Of a stretch of 64,000 nt of DNA, positions 55,820-64,000 are shown piece by piece (positions within the stretch are counted from its first letter, which is position 1; each line of letters starts with the position of its first letter). The DNA is from Leptospira yanagawae serovar Saopaulo str. Sao Paulo = ATCC 700523 (GTDB lineage Bacteria > Spirochaetota > Leptospiria > Leptospirales > Leptospiraceae). Location: assembly GCF_000332475.2 (NCBI RefSeq), contig NZ_AOGX02000013.1, positions 124,001 through 188,000 of the forward strand, written 5' to 3'. Position numbers and translations under genes: made by a program. The notes below the pieces were generated by a model that was not told the origin of the DNA, did no database searches, and saw nothing but the letters and a program-made list of their open reading frames with translations.

Positions 55820-56746
55820 ATGAATCTGAAAACACTTTTACTGATCTTCTTTCTTTCTACCAACATTCTTTTTGCACAAGATGCAGTGGAAGAGCGAAAA
55901 ACGAATCCCAAGACCTATGAATATGGATTGAAGGGACAAAATTTTACCTATGTTCCGTTTGAAACAAATTCAATCATCGCTTACAACAAATCGGATTTAC
56001 GCAATAACAAAGATTTGGTGTATTTGCCATTCTTTAAGTATCGGAATATGGAGAAAAAATTTGGATTTGATTTTGATATGGTGAATATCAAACTTGCGGA
56101 TCCTTATCAAAAAACGTTTTACTTGGGTAGTAATGGACTTTTTCCTTCGGCGATTCCCTATGGAAATTTCCAAAGGCAAGAATACCGGTTTAATTTCTTT
56201 TATATGCCTCTTGAGAACCAAATTTTTTATTTTGGACTTGGGTTGTTAAAAATCGATCGGATGTATGAGGTTGAAAATTATGAATTTACCGACAGTATTC
56301 GTTATGACAAAATCAATTCCTACGGGATTTCCATTCCACTTCGTAGTAACATTCAAATTTGGGAAGGATTGGAATTAAATTTAGGATTGGATCCTTATAT
56401 TACTTACGGTAACAGAGATTATGTGAACCAATGGACGGGAAATCGTTATTCGGCCGATGGCAGATATGGCCCTTATTTTTCATTATCAAAAACCAATCCA
56501 AACAATATCACAGAAATTCTAGGGTTTCAGGCAGAGATTTCTCTCTCCTACAAAATTTATGACCAAACTCGATTGTATTTTGGCTTTATGCGAAACCAGT
56601 CTAAGATCCGTTCGATCAATTTTGACCAAACGAATTATACCTATTATGGTGCAGATAATCAGTTGTATGTGACAAGTAGGAGCCCGTTTGAAAGTGCAAT
56701 CGATACACATAGTTCCTATTATCTAGGAATTTCAAACACCCACTAA
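55820..56746 (+). CDS. Outer-membrane beta-barrel-like protein
   Basis: A 308-residue protein with a cleavable signal peptide (ILFAQDA, about residue 20). The rest has alternating aromatic and polar strands typical of a small outer-membrane barrel (YRFNFFYMPLENQIFYFGLGLL, GISIPLRSNIQIWEGLELNLGL, YYLGISNTH end). I cannot assign a transport or binding role. AAAGGAATCC precedes the ATG. It follows a dispersed repeat and stands alone. Confidence 0.75.
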   Translation: MNLKTLLLIFFLSTNILFAQDAVEERKTNPKTYEYGLKGQNFTYVPFETNSIIAYNKSDLRNNKDLVYLPFFKYRNMEKKFGFDFDMVNIKLADPYQKTFYLGSNGLFPSAIPYGNFQRQEYRFNFFYMPLENQIFYFGLGLLKIDRMYEVENYEFTDSIRYDKINSYGISIPLRSNIQIWEGLELNLGLDPYITYGNRDYVNQWTGNRYSADGRYGPYFSLSKTNPNNITEILGFQAEISLSYKIYDQTRLYFGFMRNQSKIRSINFDQTNYTYYGADNQLYVTSRSPFESAIDTHSSYYLGISNTH

Positions 56747-56823
56747 ACCAAAGGAAACATTTACATTTTTAATTTTATCATTTAATCGATTGATTTTGCA
56801 TCTACTCCATTTGGAGTAGATGC

Positions 56824-57342
56824 ATGAATGAATCCATGATCTTTGAAATCACTGTCCTATCCTTTCAAAAGGGACTTGGGAATTTACTTAAAATTTTAGA
56901 AAAAGCAGAACTCCATGCCGATACAAAAAAGTTCCCTTTCGAAAACTTACTGAATGCAAGATTATTCCCAGACCAATTCCATTTAACCAAACAAATCCAA
57001 ATTGCCTGTGATACGGCAAAACTTTGTGTCGCGCGTATTTCGGGAAAAGAGTCACCAAAACACGATGATACCGAATCAAACCTAGAGGAACTGAAACAAA
57101 GGATTCAATCGGTACTACAGTATTTGGAAACGTATACGGAATCAGATTTTAAATCTGTGTTTGTAATCAAAGTATCGCAACCAAGATGGGAAGGACAGTT
57201 TCTCACTGGATTTGAATACCTAACCCACCATGCCCTTCCGAACTTTTATTTCCACCTAACAACATCTTATGCGATTCTTAGGCATAACGGAGTAGAGATT
57301 GGGAAAAAAGATTATTTGGGTGAGATGCCATTTAAGAAATAA
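56824..57342 (+). CDS. DUF1993 family protein (DinB-like)
   Basis: A 172-residue cytoplasmic helical protein matching DUF1993: FQKGLGNLLKILEKAELHAD at the start, LLNARLFPDQFHLTKQIQIACDTAK in the middle, and a FEYLTHHALPNFYFHLTTSYAILRHNG block near the end. His residues in the conserved helices resemble DinB metal sites. No function is established. Confidence 0.85.
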   Translation: MNESMIFEITVLSFQKGLGNLLKILEKAELHADTKKFPFENLLNARLFPDQFHLTKQIQIACDTAKLCVARISGKESPKHDDTESNLEELKQRIQSVLQYLETYTESDFKSVFVIKVSQPRWEGQFLTGFEYLTHHALPNFYFHLTTSYAILRHNGVEIGKKDYLGEMPFKK

Positions 57343-57490
57343 AATCCATACACTTGATTTGAGTTTTTAAACACTGGAATCATTGCAAAAAGTCAGAATT
57401 AATATATGTAAATCTATGATCCATCGAGATTTCTGAGAAGTTGTTTGAACTCATTTCAATTGATTCAATCGAATTGATAAGTTTAACCCC

Positions 57491-57620
57491 GCGCCAGGGA
57501 TCCGAAGGGCTTGGTCACCTGCCATCGCTCGATGGCTGGGGACGGGAGCGGTAGCGCACCCCGGAGTGAGCCCGCTCGGTTTTTGGATAAAACAAAGATC
57601 ACCTAACTGATTCGAGGCGC
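57491..57620. repeat. 130-bp GC-rich dispersed repeat, copy 2
   Basis: It has the same length, termini (GCGCCAGGGATC ... CGAGGCGC) and orientation as copy 1, with few differences in the first 95 bp and a different internal tail. It lies in the 379-bp gap between the DUF1993 and AraC-type genes. The remainder of that gap is ordinary AT-rich sequence. Confidence 0.85.
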
Positions 57621-57721
57621 ACATTTTCTGAATGTTTAAATCTTGATCACATGCCTCTAACTCCTACGCTATCAGGAAAATCCTTTACAAAGAGTCAGAA
57701 TTAGGTTCATTGGAATCACCA

Positions 57722-58486
57722 ATGGAGCCGACTGTCACTGAATACAAACCCGGGCCACAACTCATTCGTTATATCGAAAGTTATCTTATCATCCAATGTG
57801 ATGAGAGTTTTAGTAAGTCGATCATTCCGCATCATTCATTTGTTTTAACGATCAAACTCAAAGGCAACCATGATTATCGTATCCATTCCGATCGGAACCA
57901 GCTGCCACCTATTTCTTTATCGGGACTTCGAAAGACAGTAAAACACAATACACTTTCAAAAGGTTCAGAAATCATTATTGTCAAGTTTCAACCCTGGGGT
58001 GCATTTTCTTTTTTCAATCGGCCGATGTATGAATTGAACGAGATTGGCATTTCAGGGTATGATTTATTGAACAAAACGGCTCTAGATGAGATGCACTCCC
58101 AGTTGTTGGAAACAAAGGACAATCGCTCCAAGATAGACGAACTGGAAAAATTTTTATGGAAGGCAGTTAAAAAGCAAACGATAGACAAAAGGATCATCGA
58201 GGCGATTTCACAAATGAACCAAACCCAGGGTAATATCAAAATCAATGAGATTGCCTCTATTGTGAATTTAAGTATCGATACGTTTGAAAAGAAATTTAGA
58301 GAAATCACCGGAGGCACACCCAAAAGAATTTCATCTATCATTCGTATGAGTTCTGCGATAAGAGAAATTCCAAAGTATAATTCTTTTACTAGGCTTGCTT
58401 ATGATTTTGGATATTTCGACCAATCTCATTTCATTAAAGAATTCAAATCCTTCACTGGAAAAACTCCAACACAATATTTGGGATAA
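57722..58486 (+). CDS. AraC-family transcriptional regulator
   Basis: A protein of about 254 residues. The C-terminal 90 residues form an AraC HTH with the DFGYFDQSHFIKEFKSFTGKTPTQY motif. The N-terminal half (YKPGPQLIRYIESYLIIQC...) is a DUF6597-like ligand-binding cupin. ATG 57722, with GGA seven bases upstream, is preferred to TTG 57710. It may control the neighbouring DUF1761 membrane protein. Confidence 0.87.
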   Translation: MEPTVTEYKPGPQLIRYIESYLIIQCDESFSKSIIPHHSFVLTIKLKGNHDYRIHSDRNQLPPISLSGLRKTVKHNTLSKGSEIIIVKFQPWGAFSFFNRPMYELNEIGISGYDLLNKTALDEMHSQLLETKDNRSKIDELEKFLWKAVKKQTIDKRIIEAISQMNQTQGNIKINEIASIVNLSIDTFEKKFREITGGTPKRISSIIRMSSAIREIPKYNSFTRLAYDFGYFDQSHFIKEFKSFTGKTPTQYLG

Positions 58487-58573
58487 AAAATTCCTCCACC
58501 CTGATTTTTTACAATCGTTCCTTTGAAAAATCCGCTATAAAGGGAAAACTTATTGATCAAAGGAAAATTGTTT

Positions 58574-58990
58574 ATGTTAGAAATTTTTTTTAGTTTGAAC
58601 TGGATTAATGTGTTTTTGGCATTATTTCTGTATTCTTTTCTAGGGTTTATTTGGTTTACGATTTTGTTTAAGAAACAGTATCGAATTTCCCTCGGAAAAG
58701 AAAATGACACCGAACCACCGTTAGCAATGATTTTTGTAATTGGCCCGATGCTTTGCACACTTGTGATTATAATCACCACAGCCATCTTATTTTCTAGATT
58801 AGAAATCGAAAAATCAACCGATGCCTTGGTTTGGGGGAGTTTCATTGGAATTGGATTTTTGTCAGCGAATACCTTTAATATTGCCATCAATCCGAATATT
58901 CCTAAACCGATTCTCTATGGTGCGATCTCCAGTGCTTACCATCTTGTAGGGATCAACGTCGCCTCTTTGTTACTAGTTCAAAAATTCTAA
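58574..58990 (+). CDS. DUF1761 family membrane protein
   Basis: About 138 residues with four hydrophobic segments. The WINVFLALFLYSFLGFIWFTILF start and the ALVWGSFIGIGFLSANTFNIAI segment match DUF1761. ATG 58574 follows an AAAGGAAAA site and is better than the TTG seven codons upstream. Unknown role. It often occurs next to AraC-type regulators, as here. Confidence 0.82.
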   Translation: MLEIFFSLNWINVFLALFLYSFLGFIWFTILFKKQYRISLGKENDTEPPLAMIFVIGPMLCTLVIIITTAILFSRLEIEKSTDALVWGSFIGIGFLSANTFNIAINPNIPKPILYGAISSAYHLVGINVASLLLVQKF

Positions 58991-59015
58991 CGTTATAAAG
59001 CCTAAATCCATAAAA

Positions 59016-59049
59016 AAAGCCACCCCAGGGATTCCCTTTGAGTGGCTTT
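59016..59049. terminator. Bidirectional terminator between the DUF1761 gene and pckA
   Basis: AAAGCCAC (59016-59023) pairs with GTGGCTTT (59042-59049), with further pairing inside (AGGGA/TCCCT). A-rich and T-rich flanks suit termination in both directions. A second hairpin, CCAACTT/AAGTTGG at 59073-59094, may also serve pckA. Confidence 0.8.
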
Positions 59050-59123
59050 CACAATTCATCCTTTACACTATACCAACTTACAATTGCAAGTTGGCAATGT
59101 TTGATGAAATCTTTTTTTACAAC

Positions 59124-60716
59124 TTACGCTACTGGACCGTATTGGCTGTAATCAAATTCTTTGGAACCAGTGAGATACTTTTTGTAGTTTTCTACAAATT
59201 GTTTCGCAAGGTCTGCAGCAGTTTTATCGTATTCTTCTTTGTTTTCCCAAGCGTTACGAGGGTTGAGGATATGAGCATCCACACCGTTAACGGATTTAGG
59301 GAAAGACACTTGGAATACTGGGTGTTTTTCAAATTCTGATTTTTCAATGTTTCCGTTAAGGATTTCATTGATGATTTGGCGAGTTGCAGGAAGGTTCATC
59401 CTTTTTCCCACTCCATACTTTCCACCAACAAGTCCTGTATTAATTAAGTATGCGTTTACTTTGTGTTTTTTCATTTTTTCACCAAGTAACTTTGCATAGT
59501 ATGTTGGGTGGAGTGTCATAAACGCCTGACCAAAACAAGCAGAGAATGTTGCTTGTGGTTCTTTCACACCGCGCTCAGTTCCTGCAACCTTTGCTGTGTA
59601 ACCAGAAAGGAAATGGTACATCGCTTGTTCGATGGAAAGTTTCGACACTGCAGGGAGTACACCGTATGCATCATACGTTAGGAAGATCACAGTGTTTGGG
59701 TGACCTGCTTTGGATCCTGGTTGGATGTTGTCGATGTGGAAGATTGGGTAAGAGACACGAGTGTTTTCTGTTTTTGCCGCAGAAGAGTAATCTACTTTCT
59801 TCGTTGTTGCATCGAAGACAACGTTTTCAAGTAGTGCATCACGTCGGATGGCAGCATAAATTTCTGGTTCTGTTTTTGGATCGAGGTTGATGGTTTTTGC
59901 GTAACATCCACCTTCAATGTTGAAGATTCCATTGTCGTCCCAACCATGTTCATCATCACCGATGAGTTTGCGATTTGGGTCTGTGGAAAGAGTTGTTTTT
60001 CCTGTTCCAGAAAGACCAAAGAAAAGAGCGCTGTCTCCATCCTTACCAACGTTAGCAGAACAGTGCATTGTGAGGACGTTTTTGAGTGGCAGGTAGTAGT
60101 TCATGACAGAGAAAATCCCTTTTTTCATTTCCCCACCGTATTCTGTTCCACCGATGATACAGATCTTTTTCGCTAAGTGGAAGATCACAAACACTTCAGA
60201 ATTGAGGCCATGTTCTTTGTATTTTGCGTTTTTATAACCAGATGCATTGATGATTGTAAACTCTGGATTGAGTTTTGCGAGTTCTTCTTTCGTTGGGCGG
60301 AGGAACATGTTGGTGCAAAAGTGGTGTTGCCAAGCACGTTCTGTGACCACACGGAGAGAGATACGTGTGTCGTCGTTTGTTCCTGCATGGCCATCAAATA
60401 CGTATAATTTTTTGTTATCGAGGAATTTCGTTACTTCTGCGTAAAGTTCATTGAAAATTGCTTCCGAAACCTTTGTGTTAACAGGTCCCCACCAGATGTT
60501 GTTGGTAGAAGAAGGTTCATCGACAAAGTATTTGTCTTTTGGGGAACGACCCGTAAAAATCCCTGTATCCACCATCATCGTTCCGTTATCAGAAGTAACA
60601 CCTTCTTTGTTATTCAATTCGTGCTGGTAAATTTCTTCGTATGATAAGTTATGGAAGACTTCGGACGGTTTTAGGCCGAGTTCAGCAAGGCCTTTTAGAT
60701 TAGTAGATACTGACAT
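59124..60716 (-). CDS. pckA: Phosphoenolpyruvate carboxykinase (ATP)
   Basis: A 530-residue enzyme that turns oxaloacetate and ATP into phosphoenolpyruvate, the entry step of gluconeogenesis. Diagnostic motifs are the kinase-1 P-loop [11 protein letters not shown] (near residue 232), the metal-binding [11 protein letters not shown], the GRSPKDKY substrate loop near residue 55 and the [11 protein letters not shown] segment. It uses ATP rather than GTP, judging by family. It is divergent from glgA across 70 bases. Confidence 0.96.
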   Translation of the reverse strand: MSVSTNLKGLAELGLKPSEVFHNLSYEEIYQHELNNKEGVTSDNGTMMVDTGIFTGRSPKDKYFVDEPSSTNNIWWGPVNTKVSEAIFNELYAEVTKFLDNKKLYVFDGHAGTNDDTRISLRVVTERAWQHHFCTNMFLRPTKEELAKLNPEFTIINASGYKNAKYKEHGLNSEVFVIFHLAKKICIIGGTEYGGEMKKGIFSVMNYYLPLKNVLTMHCSANVGKDGDSALFFGLSGTGKTTLSTDPNRKLIGDDEHGWDDNGIFNIEGGCYAKTINLDPKTEPEIYAAIRRDALLENVVFDATTKKVDYSSAAKTENTRVSYPIFHIDNIQPGSKAGHPNTVIFLTYDAYGVLPAVSKLSIEQAMYHFLSGYTAKVAGTERGVKEPQATFSACFGQAFMTLHPTYYAKLLGEKMKKHKVNAYLINTGLVGGKYGVGKRMNLPATRQIINEILNGNIEKSEFEKHPVFQVSFPKSVNGVDAHILNPRNAWENKEEYDKTAADLAKQFVENYKKYLTGSKEFDYSQYGPVA

Positions 60717-60786
60717 GGATCTCTCCTCGATTTCACTTTGTGTTTTTCTAGCTTCTTACTTTGCGAGTCGGTGTCAATAACAGAAA

Positions 60787-62217
60787 ATGAAGATTCTCCA
60801 CGCTTCCGCAGAATATTTTCCCTACATCAAGATGGGTGGCCTTGCGGACATGCTTGCCTCCCTCACAAAAGAACAAGTGAAGACAGAAGAAGTTTATGTC
60901 GCATTGCCACTCATTGGGAAGTTGGGCAAAGAGCCGAATTGGACCGGTAAAGAATTGGGAGCCCTCCTCCCCGAAGATGCCAAAGAAGAAACCATGGCAG
61001 TCTCCTTACTTGCCAAAGCAAGGTTCCTCGAAGCAGTTGAATCTGGTATCAAATTGTATTTTTTTGATTCGGAATTGTTTCGGAGTTTGCATACCATTTA
61101 TGGAACCGCAGAAGAACATTACCGATTTGCCATTTTCTCTTACGCTTGTTATGCGCTTAGCCAAATCTTACAAGTGGATGCCTTCCATGCACATGACTGG
61201 CATACCGCCATCTCTCTAAGCTTACAAAAAAATTCATCGAAGTCCATCCCATCACTTTTCACAATCCACAATCTCGCCTACCAAGGCGACCATCCCCATT
61301 GGATGACTGGTTTTCTAAAAGAAGATCCCTTTCGTCTGGTCACAAGCCCTTTTGATCACAATGAAAAGTGCAACTATATGAAAGCAGGGATTCTCTCGGC
61401 AGGCCAAATCACAACGGTAAGCCCTGGTTATAGAAAAGAAACACTCACAGAACCCAATGGATTTGGACTGAGTTATGTGTTAAACAAACGAAAGGTTGAT
61501 TATACTGGAATTTTAAATGGGATCGATCCAGACGAATGGAACCCAGAGTCCGACAAACGAATTTTCCAAAATTATGACATTTCCAATTGGAAAGAAGGCA
61601 AACAAAAAAACAAAGAAGAACTCTACCGAGAGATCGGAAGGCCTAACTTACCTTTGGATGTTCCTCTGATTGGCCTAATCGGTCGTCTCACCTACCAAAA
61701 AGGATTTCCCACATTCCTCCAGGCATTTTTAGAAAGACGCCACTTGCCACACCGTTATGTGGTTCTTGGTTCTGGTGATCCAGAAACAGAAAATGCTTTT
61801 TTCCATTTATCAGATTCAATGCCCGATGTGTTTTATTTTTATAAAGGATACAATGAATCACTTGCCCACAAAATTGAAGCAGCGAGTGATTTTTTTCTGA
61901 TGCCATCTTTGTTCGAACCTTGTGGTCTGAACCAAATGTATAGCCATGTTTATGGAACCATTCCCATGGTCTCACGTGTTGGTGGCTTAAGAGACACTGT
62001 AGAAGAATCAAATGTCTTAAAGTTCAAAACAGGAATTGTTTTTGAACCAGATGACAAAAGTTCTCTTGGTTATGCATTAGAACGAGCGAAAGATTTGTTC
62101 GTTTCTCCTGAACGAGATGTTGTAGTGGAAAATATGATGAAACTCGATTGGACGTGGACAAAACGTAAGTTAGAGTATGATACAATTTATCAAACTGCAA
62201 TAGAGCTTTTGCAATGA
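60787..62217 (+). CDS. glgA: Glycogen synthase (ADP-glucose, GT5)
   Basis: A 476-residue GT5 starch/glycogen synthase. The ADP-glucose-binding KxGGLAD motif (residues 16-22), HAHDWHTA (near 140), the IGRLTYQKG motif and the C-terminal PSLFEPCGLNQMYSHVYGTIPMVSRVGGL motif with the catalytic Glu are all present. It elongates alpha-1,4-glucan. Divergence from pckA couples gluconeogenesis and glycogen storage by position. Confidence 0.94.
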   Translation: MKILHASAEYFPYIKMGGLADMLASLTKEQVKTEEVYVALPLIGKLGKEPNWTGKELGALLPEDAKEETMAVSLLAKARFLEAVESGIKLYFFDSELFRSLHTIYGTAEEHYRFAIFSYACYALSQILQVDAFHAHDWHTAISLSLQKNSSKSIPSLFTIHNLAYQGDHPHWMTGFLKEDPFRLVTSPFDHNEKCNYMKAGILSAGQITTVSPGYRKETLTEPNGFGLSYVLNKRKVDYTGILNGIDPDEWNPESDKRIFQNYDISNWKEGKQKNKEELYREIGRPNLPLDVPLIGLIGRLTYQKGFPTFLQAFLERRHLPHRYVVLGSGDPETENAFFHLSDSMPDVFYFYKGYNESLAHKIEAASDFFLMPSLFEPCGLNQMYSHVYGTIPMVSRVGGLRDTVEESNVLKFKTGIVFEPDDKSSLGYALERAKDLFVSPERDVVVENMMKLDWTWTKRKLEYDTIYQTAIELLQ

Positions 62218-62312
62218 AATGTTTGATGACCTATGGTTATTAAAATTTTGTGGGAATAAATTATTTTCTCTTTGAGAAATCAATTGAATTCGAATGTTGT
62301 CTTAAGTAGACC

Positions 62313-63836
62313 ATGAATTCTATTTTTTATTCCTTCTTCCTTATTGTTTTATTCTCCTCAGCTTGCAAACTCAATCTCAATAACCCAAGCGATCCGTATT
62401 CGCGTGATTTCTTTTTAACGAACGTAATGCGATCTTTTTTATCTTTTGATCCATGTCCTAACTTTCAAACATGGAAAAAAACCTATGGAACTGGTACAAG
62501 TAAAACGACTGGATCAGATCTGATCATTCTTTCTAACGGGGATTATCTGGTATCTGGTGTGACAAGGCAGTACATCATTTCGGGTTCTCCAGTAGGAGTC
62601 ACAAACAACTTTGCAGGAACCAACGGCACCACACTTAACACCTTTTTGATGCGGGTCTCAAAGGACAATGGGGACATCCTCTGGGTGGATTACATGGGGG
62701 AAGCAGTAGCAGAAAAATACTATAAACCAAATTTACACAAATACTCCAATGGAGATATCTCAGTTGCATTTATTGTGACAGGTGCTTCGCAGCCATCTCC
62801 TCTGAATGCAAAATCTGGAATTGGAATCCCGGCAGTCTTTGTCGGAAGGATTCGTGAAGATGGATCAAGAGTATGGTATACTTACTTTGACTCACCAAGT
62901 GTTGGACAAACCATTGTCTCGGCATTAGATCCTTCCAACCGCTTACATGTGTTTGTTGAAATCATAGCGAACAGTGGGCATGCCTCATTTGAAAGTGGAA
63001 ATATGCTTCTCAATGCAACACTGGGTGATATTTCGGATACCGATACCATTCATTTATCGGTGAACGAAAATGGTTTTATGATCTTCCAAAGTTATCTCAC
63101 AAGTATTGGATTTGATGATGTGTTTGGTGCAAAAGCCAATGCCAATGGACTTTTTGTTACAGGAAATGCAACACAAAGCATTGATGGAACGGTCGCCCAC
63201 CCTGACCCAGGTTTACCAGTTCCATTTCTTTTCAAACTAAGTGAAACTGATGAAACGGTTGTATGGTCGCGTTACTTGGGAATTCCTGCAGAAGGTGGGT
63301 ATGGTGATCCCAATCGGATTTTATTAAAAGACGATCAAATTTTTTATGTGGGATCTGCCAGGTATAGTTACGGCTCACCTGTTGAACCTACTGTCGCTCC
63401 CGATGGAAGCATCAAACATTTTTTATTTTCAAAGTTTAACACAAATGGAGACAATGTATGGACTTCGTTTTTAGGAAGTACTTCGGAATCCATTGTTGAA
63501 TTTTCCGAATCGGATCCATTGTATTTGTCCTCATCGCAAGTTTTATTTCGCGCCCATGCTTCCGAAGTCAGCAATCGGTTTTCATCCACTCCGAATCTAG
63601 TGACTGACAATGCCTCCGGCGACTATCCCATCGCAGATGTTTTTTTGAACCCAATCACAGGAGAATTCAATCGTTTCCATTACCAATCGAATCTCACGTC
63701 TCCGAGCCAAGAAAAAACAGAAGTGATGCGAGAAGTATGCACAGGAAAACTGGTCCGACTCAATTACACAAAGTTCACGTCATCCAACTCTCCTGAAGAA
63801 ACACAAATCTCTATTGAAACTGTAAGTGTGCCATAA
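62313..63836 (+). CDS. Lipoprotein with repeated beta-propeller-like (SBBP-type) blades
   Basis: A 507-residue lipoprotein (lipobox FSSAC, Cys18). The mature part has repeats of the form DNGDILWVDYMG, EDGSRVWYTYF, ETDETVVWSRYLG and TNGDNVWTSFLGST, which are strands of SBBP-type beta-propeller blades. Likely surface-exposed and possibly a binding protein. Function unknown. Confidence 0.78.
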   Translation: MNSIFYSFFLIVLFSSACKLNLNNPSDPYSRDFFLTNVMRSFLSFDPCPNFQTWKKTYGTGTSKTTGSDLIILSNGDYLVSGVTRQYIISGSPVGVTNNFAGTNGTTLNTFLMRVSKDNGDILWVDYMGEAVAEKYYKPNLHKYSNGDISVAFIVTGASQPSPLNAKSGIGIPAVFVGRIREDGSRVWYTYFDSPSVGQTIVSALDPSNRLHVFVEIIANSGHASFESGNMLLNATLGDISDTDTIHLSVNENGFMIFQSYLTSIGFDDVFGAKANANGLFVTGNATQSIDGTVAHPDPGLPVPFLFKLSETDETVVWSRYLGIPAEGGYGDPNRILLKDDQIFYVGSARYSYGSPVEPTVAPDGSIKHFLFSKFNTNGDNVWTSFLGSTSESIVEFSESDPLYLSSSQVLFRAHASEVSNRFSSTPNLVTDNASGDYPIADVFLNPITGEFNRFHYQSNLTSPSQEKTEVMREVCTGKLVRLNYTKFTSSNSPEETQISIETVSVP

Positions 63837-63857
63837 TTCCCCTTAACCAAGGTTTGG

Positions 63858-63963
63858 GCGCCTCGCAATTGTTTGGTGGCAATGAATTCCATTTACCAAG
63901 CGACCGCGCTTTCCGCTCCAATCTTTCGCATTGCGAAAGGATTTCCGCTATAATCGCTGGCGC
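63858..63963 (-). repeat. Diverged relative of the GC-rich repeat (106 bp, opposite orientation)
   Basis: Read on the minus strand it starts GCGCCAGCGAT and ends GCGAGGCGCCC, matching the termini of the two 130-bp copies, while the interior is shorter and different. A near-perfect CTTTCGCA-T-TGCGAAAG hairpin lies inside. It starts about 22 bases after the preceding gene's stop. Confidence 0.65.
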
Positions 63964-64000
63964 ATCTTTTTACAATTTGTAGACAATTTGACCTCGGAAT

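Noticed and set aside
58550..58562. TTGATCAA near the DUF1761 gene as a regulator site
   Set aside because: The halves have no 4-base spacer, so it is not an FNR-type box.
1..64000. CRISPR arrays, tRNA or rRNA genes, transposases
   Set aside because: No regularly spaced direct repeats, cloverleaf-like sequences or transposase motifs were seen; small RNAs cannot be excluded by eye.

Overview
The window reads as a chromosomal segment of a Leptospira, most likely a free-living (saprophyte-type) species. This is inferred from AT-rich coding DNA, many lipoproteins with relaxed spirochaetal lipoboxes, FliG- and FliH-like flagellar proteins, a large TPR protein resembling a periplasmic flagellar collar protein, several 7TMR-DISM receptors and families of beta-rich surface lipoproteins. 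I saw no rRNA, tRNA, CRISPR array or transposase gene. About 60 genes are supported.

Layout. 1-2325: a partial tandem hemerythrin and an aldehyde dehydrogenase. 2411-12865: a signalling island. Two overlapping DISM-7TM class III cyclase genes lie on the minus strand, then a divergent fliG-like gene, fliH and two overlapping DISM-7TM degenerate histidine kinases on the plus strand. 12883-20579: a nitric-oxide module with a Crp/Fnr-family regulator, nnrS, norD-norQ-norB-norC on the minus strand, and norE/norF-like genes. Perfect TTGAT-N4-ATCAA boxes sit upstream of nnrS and norC. 20576-24682: mtnC, an MFS transporter coupled to a membrane-anchored secreted protein, and a WecG/TagA glycosyltransferase. 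24689-29394: the DPF-repeat/TPR protein, divergent from a secreted glycogen-binding-domain protein. 29476-36089: an acetyltransferase, then a minus-strand run MBOAT, PilZ, NAD(P)-binding protein, DUF374 acyltransferase, metK, half a transketolase, clpS. 36221-43967: lipoproteins, an SSB-like protein, and a plus-strand run of PAS histidine kinase, receiver, glutamate-synthase-like protein and an intact DISM cyclase. 43970-50008: an APC permease, a coiled-coil exported protein and four tandem paralogous lipoproteins, the third frameshifted. 50054-63836: a TPM-domain protein, a small alpha-CTD-like protein, a large multidomain lipoprotein, a beta-barrel protein, DUF1993, an AraC-type regulator, DUF1761, pckA, glgA and a beta-propeller lipoprotein. 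Two 130-bp GC-rich repeats, plus a diverged relative at the right edge, lie in this last part.

The most interesting item is the tandem cyclase pair at 2411-6663. One partner keeps both metal-binding Asp but has lost the transition-state Asn/Arg. The other keeps Asn/Arg and the purine-specifying Lys/Asp but has Ser in place of the second metal Asp. This is the same division of residues as between the C1 and C2 domains of mammalian adenylyl cyclase, which suggests an obligate heterodimeric receptor cyclase. The C2-like gene also carries one in-frame TGA, so decay or a sequence error must be excluded first.
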